Assembly (NCBI GenBank): GCA_003490025.1
Contig: DNJC01000139.1
Coordinates: 1-29,602, forward strand
Direction of reading: 5' to 3'
DNA length: 29,602 nt
Source of the DNA: Geobacter sp.
Lineage (GTDB): Bacteria > Desulfobacterota > Desulfuromonadia > Geobacterales > Geobacteraceae
The notes below the pieces were generated by a model. It saw nothing but the letters and a program-made list of their open reading frames with translations. It was not told the DNA's origin and searched no databases. Both the position numbers and the translations under genes were made by a program. This document shows, piece by piece, positions 9,101-16,268 of this stretch. The number at the start of each line of letters is the position of its first letter. Position 1 is the first letter of the stretch.

Positions 9101-9346
9101 ATCCACGATGGTGCCGATGCGCTCGAAGCCGTTCAGCGCCATGTCCGGAAGAGGGGTGGCGAGAGCGGACATGGCGAGTTCCACCAGGCGTTCGCCGGAG
9201 AGGATGGCGGAGAGGAGCCGCAGGTTTTCGACCGAGCGGGCGCCGTAGCTGAAACCGGCGTGCTCAAGGATGTGCTGCAGCTCGTCCGTCGCAGGTGCTG
9301 ACAGGGCGGCGAGAAGCGCCCCCCCGAGGTCGGCGAGCCGCCTCAT
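6164..9346 (-). CDS. glnE: Bifunctional glutamine synthetase adenylyltransferase / adenylyl-removing enzyme
   Basis: A 1060-residue enzyme, somewhat longer than the E. coli protein of about 950 residues. It adenylylates and deadenylylates glutamine synthetase in response to PII protein and glutamine (family knowledge). Two nucleotidyltransferase domains are visible. The N-terminal adenylyl-removing domain carries GKLGGRELNFSSDIDL (233-248) with D245 and D247. The C-terminal adenylyl-transferase domain carries GKLGGFELNYHSDLDV with D783 and D785. Each is followed by a GlnD-PII-uridylyltransferase-like helical domain containing GRGGIREIEF or GRGGMVDVEF. Both active sites look intact. The start codon overlaps the mtnA stop (ATGA) and has no clear Shine-Dalgarno sequence, so translation is probably coupled to mtnA. 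The genes glnA and glnB are not in the window. Confidence 0.97.
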   Translation of the reverse strand: MRRLADLGGALLAALSAPATDELQHILEHAGFSYGARSVENLRLLSAILSGERLVELAMSALATPLPDMALNGFERIGTIVDRETLLELSSRRALLTQLMNICGSSPFLTNIICRDPSYLDRLFIQREIMHSRSEEDMLAALRSRVPEGTSYHDLLPHLRRFKYTEMLRIAARDLNGLSPLEEVTAELSALAAATLQLAYETAHRELAAEHGDPMMRTPDGLAPAEFTIFGMGKLGGRELNFSSDIDLIYFYSSDKGETTGIPDGRGGLKNKVSLHAFFVKVAEMVSRAISQATEDGFVFRVDMGLRPDGKAGDLATSMRSAEVYYESWGQSWERAAMMKARPVAGSIELGEAILKAIDPFIYRRYLDYNLIEDMMSMKKKIDASLARSQEGEVNIKLGRGGIREIEFFIQALQLVYAGKNPRLRERNSLKALETLKESRVIREADCMALSEAYRFLRTVEHRIQVVQERQTHSLPRKDAEMRALARRCGYLRKDGAARFKETLELHRHAVSSIYGDLFLSRDERIKEEVLPEVYLFFDPRADADLIKDMLEERRFEQPDAAYQNLLVLRDGPAKLNLTEQGRRTLEKIAPLFLQEVFASPDPDLALANLERFLSSIRTRSSFYALLAENRDILKLLTSMFGMSEFLSKIFIGHPELLDGMTSRGYAYLQKERATMAQELDGFLGQADGFEEQLDAMRSYRHEEFLRIGMNDIYGKMKQPEVARQLTDLADVCLAAACRMGVEELARFGRPQVVDEDGTRHEAAFAVVAMGKLGGFELNYHSDLDVIYIYDGQGFTDGEKSLTNREYFAKLGQKIILVLTTQTREGYAYKIDTRLRPSGNAGPLVTSLESFQAYHATEAQIWERQALTKARVTYGDPRLKEAIEQVIERTVYGSGADDTVRGEIHRLRMRMENELAKESSGSYNIKTGRGGMVDVEFIVQFLQLKHGCSHRELRSCNTLEALEAMRLNAIIPEPDYQALAEGYRFLRRLENRLRIINDYSMNDLGGPLQYLNKLARRLGYDPLLKNPGQALMADYERVTEAVREVYGRILGGEAATPEST

Positions 9347-10383
9347 TGGCCGACCAGGGCTTTGAGTTCCTTTTCGTAGTCGCCCCGAACCACACCCTTC
9401 TCGGTGATTATGCCGGTGATGTATTTCGCGGGGGTCACGTCGAAGGCGGGATTCCTCACCTTGACCCCTTCCGGTGCGATCTGGATCCCCTTTATCTGGG
9501 TCACCTCTTCGGCGCCGCGCTCCTCGATCGGGATCTGGTCGCCGTTGGCGAGCTTGAGGTCGAGGGTCGAGATGGGGGCCGCCACGTAGAACGGGATCCT
9601 GTTCTCCTTGGCGAGGACGGCGACGGAATAGGTGCCGATCTTGTTGGCCGTGTCGCCGTTGGCCGCGATGCGGTCGGCGCCTACCACACAGAAGTCGATC
9701 TGCCCGGTTTTCATGAGCCAGCCCGCCATGTTGTCCGTGATCAGGGTGACCGGGATCGAGTCCTTCATCAGCTCCCAGGCGGTGAGGCGCGCCCCCTGGA
9801 GCCAGGGACGGGTCTCGTCGGCGAAGACGCGGATCCCCTTGCCCGCCTCGTGCGCGCCGCGGATGACGCCGAGCGCCGTGCCGTAGCCGGCAGTTGCCAG
9901 GCCGCCGGCGTTGCAGTGGGTGAGGATGGCGGCCCCTTCCTTGACGAGGGCGGCGCCGTGCCTGCCGATCTCCTTGCAGATGTGCAGGTCCTCCTTCTCT
10001 ATGCTGATCGCCTCGGCCTTCAGCAGTTCGCGGATCGAGTGGAGGTCGAGTTCCTTATGCTGCAGCGCCACGCGTTTCATCCGCTCCAGTCCCCAGAAGA
10101 GGTTGACGGCGGTGGGCCTGGTGCGGCCCAAGAGGTCGCAGACGTTTTCGAGCTGGCGGTAGAAGGTGTCGAAGCTGTCGGCGAGAATCTCCCGCGCCCC
10201 TAGGGCTACCCCCATGGCGGCGGCGATGCCGATGGCCGGGGCGCCCCGGACCACCATGCCGCGGATTGCCTCGGCGACACCCTGGAAATCGGTGTACTCG
10301 TTGTAGACCTCCTCGGCGGGGAGCCTGGTCTGGTCTATCATGATCACCTTGTTGTCGCGCCACTCTATGGTTCTGAAGGACAT
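9343..10383 (-). CDS. mtnA: S-methyl-5-thioribose-1-phosphate isomerase
   Basis: A 346-residue aldose-ketose isomerase of the eIF2B-like fold that converts 5-methylthioribose-1-phosphate to 5-methylthioribulose-1-phosphate in methionine salvage. The substrate-binding RGAPAIG lies at 46-52. The catalytic cysteine block THCNAGG has C157, and the catalytic aspartate block VGADRIAANGD has D237; both match the family. GAGG lies about 8 nt upstream of the ATG. The gene starts 15 nt after gatB and its stop overlaps glnE, so gatB-mtnA-glnE look cotranscribed. No other methionine-salvage gene is nearby, so its pathway here is inferred from the family only. Confidence 0.96.
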   Translation of the reverse strand: MSFRTIEWRDNKVIMIDQTRLPAEEVYNEYTDFQGVAEAIRGMVVRGAPAIGIAAAMGVALGAREILADSFDTFYRQLENVCDLLGRTRPTAVNLFWGLERMKRVALQHKELDLHSIRELLKAEAISIEKEDLHICKEIGRHGAALVKEGAAILTHCNAGGLATAGYGTALGVIRGAHEAGKGIRVFADETRPWLQGARLTAWELMKDSIPVTLITDNMAGWLMKTGQIDFCVVGADRIAANGDTANKIGTYSVAVLAKENRIPFYVAAPISTLDLKLANGDQIPIEERGAEEVTQIKGIQIAPEGVKVRNPAFDVTPAKYITGIITEKGVVRGDYEKELKALVGQ

Positions 10384-10398
10384 GGTCGTTACCTCGTG

Positions 10399-11835
10399 CT
10401 ACCCGTTGAGCTTCTTCAGCAGCATCTCATTCACCAGCGCCGGGTTGGCCTTCCCCTTGGAGGCGCGCATCACCTGGCCGACGAAGAAGCCGAAGAGGGT
10501 TTCCTTGCCCCCCCTGTACTCCGCGACCTGACCGGGGTTCTTCTCCAGCACCTCGTCGATCATCGCCTCGATGGCGCCGGTGTCGGAGACCTGGACCAGC
10601 CCCTTCTCCTCTACGATCTTCTCGGGGGCCTTGCCGCTCTTGTACATCTCGTCGAAGACCGTCTTGGCGATCTTGCCGGAGATGGTTCCCTTCTCCATCA
10701 GCTTCAGGAGGTCGGCAAGGAGCGCCGGGGTGACCGGGCAGTCGGAGATGCTGCGGCCGTCGTCGTTGAGTGCCCGGGTCACTTCGCCCATGACCCAGTT
10801 GGAGACGGTCTTCGCCTGCGGGAAGAGGGTGAAGGTGTCCTCGAAGTACTGGGCCAGTTCGCGGCTTGCCACCAGGACCTCGGCGTCGTACTCGGGGAGG
10901 GCGAGGTCGGTCATGAAGCGGGCGCGTTTGGCCTCCGGGAGTTCCGGGAGGGTGCCGCGTGCCTCCTCGATCCACTCGTCCGAGATGATAATCGGGACCA
11001 GGTCCGGGTCCGGGAAGTAGCGGTAGTCGTGCGCCTCTTCCTTGCCGCGCATGGAGCGGGTGGTGCCGGTGTTCGGGTCGAAGAGGCGGGTTTCCTGGAT
11101 GATGCGTCCCCCCTCGTCCAGGATCTCGGCCTGGCGCTCCATCTCGTACTCGATGGCCTGCTTGATGAACTTGAAGGAGTTGATGTTCTTCAGTTCCGCG
11201 CGGGTGCCGAAGGTGCTGGATCCGACCGGCATGAGCGAGACGTTGGCGTCGCAGCGGAAGCTCCCCTCTTCGAGGTTGCCGTCGCAGATGCCGAGGTACA
11301 TGACGATCTGGTGCAGCTTCTTGAGGTAGGCGATAGCCTCGTCCGGGGAGCGCATGTCCGGCTCGGAGACGATCTCCAGGAGCGGAGTGCAGGCGCGGTT
11401 CAGGTCGACGCAGGAGTCGTCCACGCCGGGGATGTCGGCATGCACCAGCTTGCCGGCGTCTTCCTCCATGTGGATGCGCGTGATGCCGATCCTTCTCGTC
11501 TCGCCCTCGATGTCGATGTCCAGGTGGCCGTGCTGGCAGATGGGGAGGTCGAACTGGCTGATCTGGTAACCCTTGGGGAGGTCCGGGTAGAAGTAGTTCT
11601 TCCGGGCGAAGACGTTTCGCTTGGTGATGGAGCAGTTGGTGGCGAGGCCGGCGCGGATGGCGTATTCCACCACCTTCTTGTTCAGGACCGGGAGCGCGCC
11701 GGGGAAGCCGAGGCAGACCGGGCAGGTCTGGGAGTTCGGCTCGGCGCCGAAGCGGGTCGAGCAGCCGCAGAAAATCTTGGTGTTGGTGGTGAGCTGGGTG
11801 TGCACCTCGAGCCCGATGACAACCTGGTATTTCAT
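10399..11835 (-). CDS. gatB: Asp-tRNA(Asn)/Glu-tRNA(Gln) amidotransferase subunit B
   Basis: A 478-residue tRNA-binding and kinase subunit of GatCAB, which phosphorylates the side chain of mischarged Glu-tRNA-Gln or Asp-tRNA-Asn so that it can be amidated. The N-terminal YQVVIGLEVHTQL is the family signature. Zinc-type cysteines C23, C25, C38 and C41 follow. The C-terminal helical and YqeY-like tail, which contacts tRNA, is complete (ends near residue 478). I chose the ATG at 11835, which has GGAG 6 nt upstream. The frame is open 14 codons further, but that part lies in the repeat between gatB and gatA. The subunit order gatC-gatA-gatB is the usual one. Confidence 0.97.
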   Translation of the reverse strand: MKYQVVIGLEVHTQLTTNTKIFCGCSTRFGAEPNSQTCPVCLGFPGALPVLNKKVVEYAIRAGLATNCSITKRNVFARKNYFYPDLPKGYQISQFDLPICQHGHLDIDIEGETRRIGITRIHMEEDAGKLVHADIPGVDDSCVDLNRACTPLLEIVSEPDMRSPDEAIAYLKKLHQIVMYLGICDGNLEEGSFRCDANVSLMPVGSSTFGTRAELKNINSFKFIKQAIEYEMERQAEILDEGGRIIQETRLFDPNTGTTRSMRGKEEAHDYRYFPDPDLVPIIISDEWIEEARGTLPELPEAKRARFMTDLALPEYDAEVLVASRELAQYFEDTFTLFPQAKTVSNWVMGEVTRALNDDGRSISDCPVTPALLADLLKLMEKGTISGKIAKTVFDEMYKSGKAPEKIVEEKGLVQVSDTGAIEAMIDEVLEKNPGQVAEYRGGKETLFGFFVGQVMRASKGKANPALVNEMLLKKLNG

Positions 11836-11878
11836 AATAAGCTCCAAAACCTTGAATCTGAGAAAGGAGGAAACCAAA

Positions 11879-12014
11879 CTTTAAAACCCTTAGCACGGAG
11901 AAAATCTGAGAACTTCTGAGCAAACACGGCTAAAAGCTTTTGGTTAAACCAGAAGATTAGAGGTTCTCAGATTTGCTCAGATTTTCTCCGTGCCAATGGT
12001 TTTCGCTTTAAAGC
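11879..12014. repeat. 136-bp imperfect inverted-repeat element between gatA and gatB
   Basis: The identical 18-nt arms GCACGGAGAAAATCTGAG lie at 11893-11910 and, inverted, at 11976-11993. Looser homology extends outward to CTTTAAA at both ends. The middle contains further AATCTGAG-like words in both orientations plus the small palindromes AAAAGCTTTT and GGTTAAACC. It is AT-rich compared with its surroundings. The right terminus runs into gatA: the TAA stop lies within CGCTTTAAAGCG. No ORF is present, so this is a MITE-like or structural intercistronic repeat. Confidence 0.8.
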
Positions 12015-13465
12015 GGCGCCGTTTTCTGGTGCCACTGGGTCTCTCTCTCGAAGGAGTACGCGGTCGAGAGGATGGTCTGCTCGTCGAACGGCTTGCCGAT
12101 CAGCTGCAACCCGATGGGGAGCCCAGCGGCGCTGAATCCCGCCGGGATGCTGAGTCCGCAGGTCCCCGCCAGGTTCACCGGTATGGTGAAGATGTCGGAG
12201 AGGTACATCTGCAGCGGGTCTGCCAGCTTCTCGCCGATCTTGAACGGCGGGGTCGGCGCGATCGGGGTGAGCAGCACGTCCACTTCCTGGAACGCGTTCA
12301 GGAAATCCTGCTGGATCAGCGTGCGCACCTTCTGGGCCTTCAGGTAGTAGGCGTCGTAGTAGCCGGAGGAGAGCGCGTAGGTGCCGAGCATTATCCTTCT
12401 CTTCACCTCGGACCCGAACCCTTCGGCCCGGCTCTTGGCGTACATCTGCGCCAGCCCGCGGGCGTCCTCGGTGCGATGACCGAAACGGACGCCGTCGTAG
12501 CGGGCGAGGTTGGAGCTAGCCTCGGCGGTGGCGATGATGTAGTAGGTGGCGACGGCGTACTCGGTGTGCGGCAGGCTCACCTCGCGGATCTCGGCGCCGA
12601 GGCTCTTGTACAGCGCTATCGCCTCATCCATCGCCCTCTTCACGTCCGGGTCGAGCCCCTCGATGAAGTACTGGGAAGGAAGCCCGATCTTCAACCCTTT
12701 GACACCGGCGCCCAAGCCCGCAACGTAGTCGGGAACCGGGGTGTTGACCGAGGTGGAGTCCATCTGGTCGTAGCCTGCGACCGCGCCGAGCATGATGGCC
12801 GCGTCGGTGACGTCGCGGGTGAGCGGCCCGACCTGGTCAAGAGAGGAGGCGTAGGCGATGACGCCGTAGCGGGAGACACGCCCGTAGGTCGGCTTCAGGC
12901 CGACGCAGCTGCAGTGGGATGCGGGCTGGCGGATGGAGCCGCCGGTATCCGTTCCCAGCGTCGCCGTGGCTGTGCGCGCGGCGATGGCGGCCGCGGAGCC
13001 GCCGGAGGAGCCGCCCGGGGTGCACTCCAGGTTCCAGGGGTTCTTCACCGGACCGAAATAGCTCGATTCGTTCGATGAGCCCATGGCGAACTCGTCCTGG
13101 TTCAGCTTTCCCACGATCACGGCGCCGCGCTCTTTCAGGCGCGCCACGGCCGTCCCGTCGTACGGGGGGATGAAGTTGGAAAGGATCTTGGAGCCGCAGG
13201 TGGTGCGGATACCCTTGGTGATGAAGATGTCCTTGAGCCCGACCGGGATGCCGGTAAGGGTGGCGATGTCGCCCGCGGCGATCCGCTTGTCAGCGGCCTC
13301 CGCCTCGGCCAGGGCCTGCTCCGGCGTGACGGTGATGTAGGCGTTCACCTTGTCGTCCACCGCCTCGATGCGCGCCAGCATGGCGCGGGTGGCCTCGACG
13401 GAGGAGAGTTCCTTCGCCTGAAGCTTCTCGTGCAGCTCGTGTATGGTAAGGTCGAAAATTTCCAT
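12008..13465 (-). CDS. gatA: Asp-tRNA(Asn)/Glu-tRNA(Gln) amidotransferase subunit A
   Basis: The 485-residue glutaminase subunit of GatCAB. It belongs to the amidase-signature family and releases ammonia from glutamine for transamidation. The Ser-cisSer-Lys triad is present: K78 in GLKDIF, cis-S153 in GGSSGG and S177 in GTDTGGSIR. The block before VGLKPTYGRVSRYG reads SHCSC, where many family members have AFCGV. I chose the ATG at 13465 (MEIFDLT) with GGAG 8 nt upstream; the frame has a possible start 7 codons earlier without a good ribosome site. A palindromic repeat of about 130 bp separates it from gatC, and a different one separates it from gatB. Confidence 0.97.
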   Translation of the reverse strand: MEIFDLTIHELHEKLQAKELSSVEATRAMLARIEAVDDKVNAYITVTPEQALAEAEAADKRIAAGDIATLTGIPVGLKDIFITKGIRTTCGSKILSNFIPPYDGTAVARLKERGAVIVGKLNQDEFAMGSSNESSYFGPVKNPWNLECTPGGSSGGSAAAIAARTATATLGTDTGGSIRQPASHCSCVGLKPTYGRVSRYGVIAYASSLDQVGPLTRDVTDAAIMLGAVAGYDQMDSTSVNTPVPDYVAGLGAGVKGLKIGLPSQYFIEGLDPDVKRAMDEAIALYKSLGAEIREVSLPHTEYAVATYYIIATAEASSNLARYDGVRFGHRTEDARGLAQMYAKSRAEGFGSEVKRRIMLGTYALSSGYYDAYYLKAQKVRTLIQQDFLNAFQEVDVLLTPIAPTPPFKIGEKLADPLQMYLSDIFTIPVNLAGTCGLSIPAGFSAAGLPIGLQLIGKPFDEQTILSTAYSFERETQWHQKTAPL

Positions 13466-13516
13466 TGATAACACTCCGGGATGCAAATCTTTTTACTTCT
13501 CCCCCTTGACCTGCTA

Positions 13517-13650
13517 CCCCTCGCCCTCCGGGAGAGGGTGGCCGAAGGCCGGGTGAGGGCGGCGCCACGAAGGTCATCCGTAGCATCGGCTATGACGTCT
13601 ACTGCGCTTCCCTCACCCCGACCCTCTCCCGGAGGGCGAGGGAGAGTTGG
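13517..13650. repeat. Head-to-head GC-rich palindromic pair between gatC and gatA (copy C)
   Basis: The left half (13517-13561) is identical over 45 nt to 5458-5502. The right half (13610-13650) is an inverted copy with the hairpin CCCTCG-CCC-TCC-GGG-AGAGGG but a short hinge instead of GGCCGAAGGCC. About 48 unrelated nt separate the halves. It interrupts the gatCAB operon and would be transcribed in the mRNA. Confidence 0.85.
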
Positions 13651-13658
13651 CGGCAGAG

Positions 13659-13676
13659 GAGGCGAAGCGCTCCTAC
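13659..13676 (-). repeat. REP-like GTAG hairpin overlapping the gatC stop
   Basis: The minus strand reads GTAGGAGCGCTTCGCCTCC: GTAG followed by an imperfect hairpin with core GCG-CTT-CGC. Its GTAG includes the TAG stop codon of gatC. It resembles the clean REP at 5509-5530 and likewise sits next to a palindromic block. Confidence 0.45.
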
Positions 13677-13960
13677 TCTATAACCTTGGGAACCCTGAAG
13701 AAACTCTCCGCGCGCTGGGGCGCGTTGGCCAGGGCGGCTTCGACGCCGATGGAATCCTTCCGCTCATCCGGCCGGAAGGCGTTCTCCATCGGGACCGCGT
13801 GCGAGGTCGGCACGATGCCGTCGGTGTCGAGGGCGTTCAGCTTCTCCACGTAGGTGAGTATCGAGTCCATCTGCACCGTCAGGGTGTCAAGTTCGGGATC
13901 GGAAAGGTCAAGACGGGCGAGCTTCGCTACGTGCTCAACCTCGGCTCTGGTGATCTTCAT
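13673..13960 (-). CDS. gatC: Asp-tRNA(Asn)/Glu-tRNA(Gln) amidotransferase subunit C
   Basis: A 95-residue clamp subunit that wraps and stabilises GatA-GatB. The N-terminal helix VEHVAKLARLDLSDPEL and the C-terminal belt with VPMENAFRPDE and FFRVPKVIE are the family landmarks; the length is typical. GGAG lies 5 nt before the ATG. The gap of about 90 nt after the upstream lipoprotein gene has no convincing promoter, so it may be read through from the arg run. The stop codon lies in a REP-like sequence. Confidence 0.95.
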   Translation of the reverse strand: MKITRAEVEHVAKLARLDLSDPELDTLTVQMDSILTYVEKLNALDTDGIVPTSHAVPMENAFRPDERKDSIGVEAALANAPQRAESFFRVPKVIE

Positions 13961-14053
13961 GCCTGCTCCATATGCGCCGTTGGGCGGCGGCCAGATATTA
14001 ATACGTACTGTCGGTTATTATCATGAAAGGGTCAAAAACGCAAGGAACGCGGG

Positions 14054-14821
14054 CTAATCCGGCTCCTGGATCGCCCCCGTTACCAGGTTGGACTGGGCGC
14101 TCTCCACGGTCTCCTGGCCGACCGCCGCGACGCTGGTCACGGCGTAGTCGTAGGAGGCGCCGAAGCGCGCTTCCTCGTCCCTGTAGGTGTTGCCGGTGAA
14201 CGGCGCCTTGTTGAGCGGGGTGAGCGGCAGCGCCTCCCCCTTCCTGGCGCGGTAGATGTTGTAACCCAGGAGGGTTCCCTCTTCCGGGGGGAGCGCCACG
14301 AAGTTGAGGACCACGGCCTCGGTGGAGGGAGGCGCTTCGAGTACCGGGGGGAGGGGCGGGGTAACGACGGCACGGCGCGCCCTGTTCGAGTCCTTGCTCT
14401 GGGCACCCTGCTCGGTGAAGGAGCGGACCTTGTACTGGTAGACGGCCCCCTTTTTCAGGTCGCGGTCGTCGTAGATCCAGAGGGAGCCTACGTGCCTCGC
14501 CCCCTGCGGGTAGTCGAGATCTATCCGCGCCAGCTGACTGTACGCCGTCGGGCACTCCTCGCAGTCCTCTCCCGGGGGGAGCACCGGACGCCTGAACAGG
14601 AGAAAACCGGCGAGGTCCTGCAGCCGCGCCTTCCCTTCCTGTCTACCCGGGGCCGACCAGCTCACCTGGATCTGGCCCCCCTTCTGGGCGAGCGCCAGGT
14701 TGGAGATCGGTGCCGGCACCAGCGCCTCTGGTGGTATCAAAGGCCCTCTCTTGCCGCAGCCGGAGAGCGCCACGGCGGCAAGGAGCAGCATGCCGGGGAG
14801 GAGGCGGCGCGAGAAGTCCAC
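14054..14821 (-). CDS. Lipoprotein with LptM-type anchor and fibronectin-III-like domains
   Basis: A 255-residue probable outer-membrane lipoprotein. A type II signal peptide with lipobox LSGC (lipidated C22) is followed by GKRGPLIPP, which closely matches the CG-x-KGPL start of the small LptM/YifL lipoproteins. Instead of ending there, it continues into two beta-sandwich stretches, about 35-148 and 152-250, with fibronectin-III features (VSWSAP, GFLLFRRP, YQYKVRSF; LGYNIYRAR, YDYAVTSVAAVG). A CxxC pair, C87 and C90, lies in a loop of the first domain. The start is GTG, 3 nt after the argH stop, and the ribosome site GGAAGG lies inside argH. The role is unknown; the domain assignment is from pattern only. 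Confidence 0.88.
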   Translation of the reverse strand: MDFSRRLLPGMLLLAAVALSGCGKRGPLIPPEALVPAPISNLALAQKGGQIQVSWSAPGRQEGKARLQDLAGFLLFRRPVLPPGEDCEECPTAYSQLARIDLDYPQGARHVGSLWIYDDRDLKKGAVYQYKVRSFTEQGAQSKDSNRARRAVVTPPLPPVLEAPPSTEAVVLNFVALPPEEGTLLGYNIYRARKGEALPLTPLNKAPFTGNTYRDEEARFGASYDYAVTSVAAVGQETVESAQSNLVTGAIQEPD

Positions 14822-14824
14822 CGC

Positions 14825-16201
14825 TTACCTTCCTTCCTTGGCCCGGGCGATCTCCGCCTGCACCCGCTCGAGCGCGGTCCCGCCGGTCGCCTTGCGGGCG
14901 TTGACGGAAGCCTCCAGCGTGATGGAGTCGAAGATGTCGGCCTCGATGCGGCCGGAGAAGAGCTGCCACTCGGCGAGGGAGAGTTCCGGGATGTCCATCT
15001 CGTTCTCGATGCAGTAGCGGACCGTCTTGCCGACGATCTCGTGCGCGTCGCGGAACGGGATCCCCTTCCTGACCAGGTAATCGGCCACGTCGGTCGCGGT
15101 GGAGAAGCCGCCGGCTGCCGCCTCCTTCATGCGCGCCGGGTTCACCCGCATCTCGCGCACCATGTCCGCGAAGACCTTGAGGCAACCCTTCACCGTGTCG
15201 ATGGTGTCGAAGAGCGGCTCCTTGTCCTCCTGCATGTCCTTGTTGTAGGCAAGCGGGAGCGACTTCATCAGGGTCAGGAGCGCCACCAGGTTGCCGTTGA
15301 CGCGCCCGGTCTTGCCGCGCACCAGTTCGGGGACGTCCGGGTTCTTCTTCTGCGGCATGATGGAGGAGCCGGTGCAGAAGGAGTCGGAGAGGTCGACGAA
15401 CTTGAACTCGCTGGTGGACCAGAGGATCAGCTCCTCGGAGAAGCGCGACAGGTGCACCATGAGGATCGAGGAGGCGGCGCAGAACTCCATGGCGAAGTCG
15501 CGGTCAGAGACGGAGTCGAGCGAGTTGCGGGTCACGGCCGGGAAATCGAGCAGTTCCGCCACGTATTCGCGGTCGATGGGGAAGGTGGTGCCGGCCAGCG
15601 CCCCTGCGCCCAGGGGAAGCACGTTGGTCCGCTTCAGGCAGTCCTGCATCCTTTCCCTGTCGCGCTTGAGCATCTCCAGGTAGGCGAGCATGTGGTGGCT
15701 GAACAGGATCGGCTGGGCGGTCTGCAGGTGGGTGAACCCCGGCATGATCACCGAGATGTTCTCCTCGGCCTGGAAAATGAGCGAGTCGATCAGCCTGTCG
15801 ATGTAGGCCATGATCTCGACCAGTTCGTCCCTCAGGTAGAGCCGTATGTCGAGTGCCACCTGGTCGTTTCTGGAGCGGCCGGTGTGGAGGCGTTTGCCGG
15901 CGTCGCCGATCTTCTCGGAGAGTCTCGCCTCGATGTTCATGTGGATGTCTTCCAGCGAGACCGAAAAGTCGAAATTGCCCGCCTCTATCCTCTCCAGGAT
16001 CTCCTTCAGCCCCGCGACGATGGCCTCGACGTCTTCCGTGGGGATGATCCCCTGACGGCCGAGCATGGTGGCGTGGGCGATGGAGCCGCGGATGTCCTGG
16101 TGGTACAGGCGCTTGTCGAAGTTGATGGAGGCGGTGAACTCTTCTACGAACTTGTCGGTGGGCTGGGTGAAGCGCCCGCCCCACAGTTTGTCTTTGGACA
16201 T
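14825..16201 (-). CDS. argH: Argininosuccinate lyase
   Basis: A 458-residue enzyme of the fumarase/aspartase superfamily that cleaves argininosuccinate into arginine and fumarate, the last step of arginine synthesis. The signature GSSIMPQKKNPD begins at residue 278 and contains the catalytic serine. The N-terminal LWGGRFT is also typical. I chose the ATG at 16201, with GGGAGA about 9 nt upstream; an in-frame ATG at 16222 has no ribosome site. A hairpin (16237-16261) precedes it. The lipoprotein gene follows after 3 nt. Confidence 0.97.
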   Translation of the reverse strand: MSKDKLWGGRFTQPTDKFVEEFTASINFDKRLYHQDIRGSIAHATMLGRQGIIPTEDVEAIVAGLKEILERIEAGNFDFSVSLEDIHMNIEARLSEKIGDAGKRLHTGRSRNDQVALDIRLYLRDELVEIMAYIDRLIDSLIFQAEENISVIMPGFTHLQTAQPILFSHHMLAYLEMLKRDRERMQDCLKRTNVLPLGAGALAGTTFPIDREYVAELLDFPAVTRNSLDSVSDRDFAMEFCAASSILMVHLSRFSEELILWSTSEFKFVDLSDSFCTGSSIMPQKKNPDVPELVRGKTGRVNGNLVALLTLMKSLPLAYNKDMQEDKEPLFDTIDTVKGCLKVFADMVREMRVNPARMKEAAAGGFSTATDVADYLVRKGIPFRDAHEIVGKTVRYCIENEMDIPELSLAEWQLFSGRIEADIFDSITLEASVNARKATGGTALERVQAEIARAKEGR

Positions 16202-16236
16202 TTTTTCGATCTCCCGATTCATTTGAAATTGCTGCA

Positions 16237-16261
16237 GGCTGCCACTTCGGATAGTGGAGCC
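16237..16261. other. Hairpin between the nitrilase-like gene and argH
   Basis: The stems GGCT-(bulge)-CCACT and AGTGG-AGCC pair around a 6-nt loop. It lies between the stop of the upstream gene and argH, with no T-run after it on the minus strand, so it is not a simple terminator. It could be an mRNA processing or stability element. Confidence 0.5.
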
Positions 16262-16268
16262 GTTGTTC

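Noticed and set aside
6497..9301. 934-codon open frame on the plus strand opposite glnE
   Set aside because: It is the antisense of a well-recognised gene, has low-complexity Val/Leu/Asp/Gly-rich content, and no family motif. Long antisense frames are expected at this GC content.
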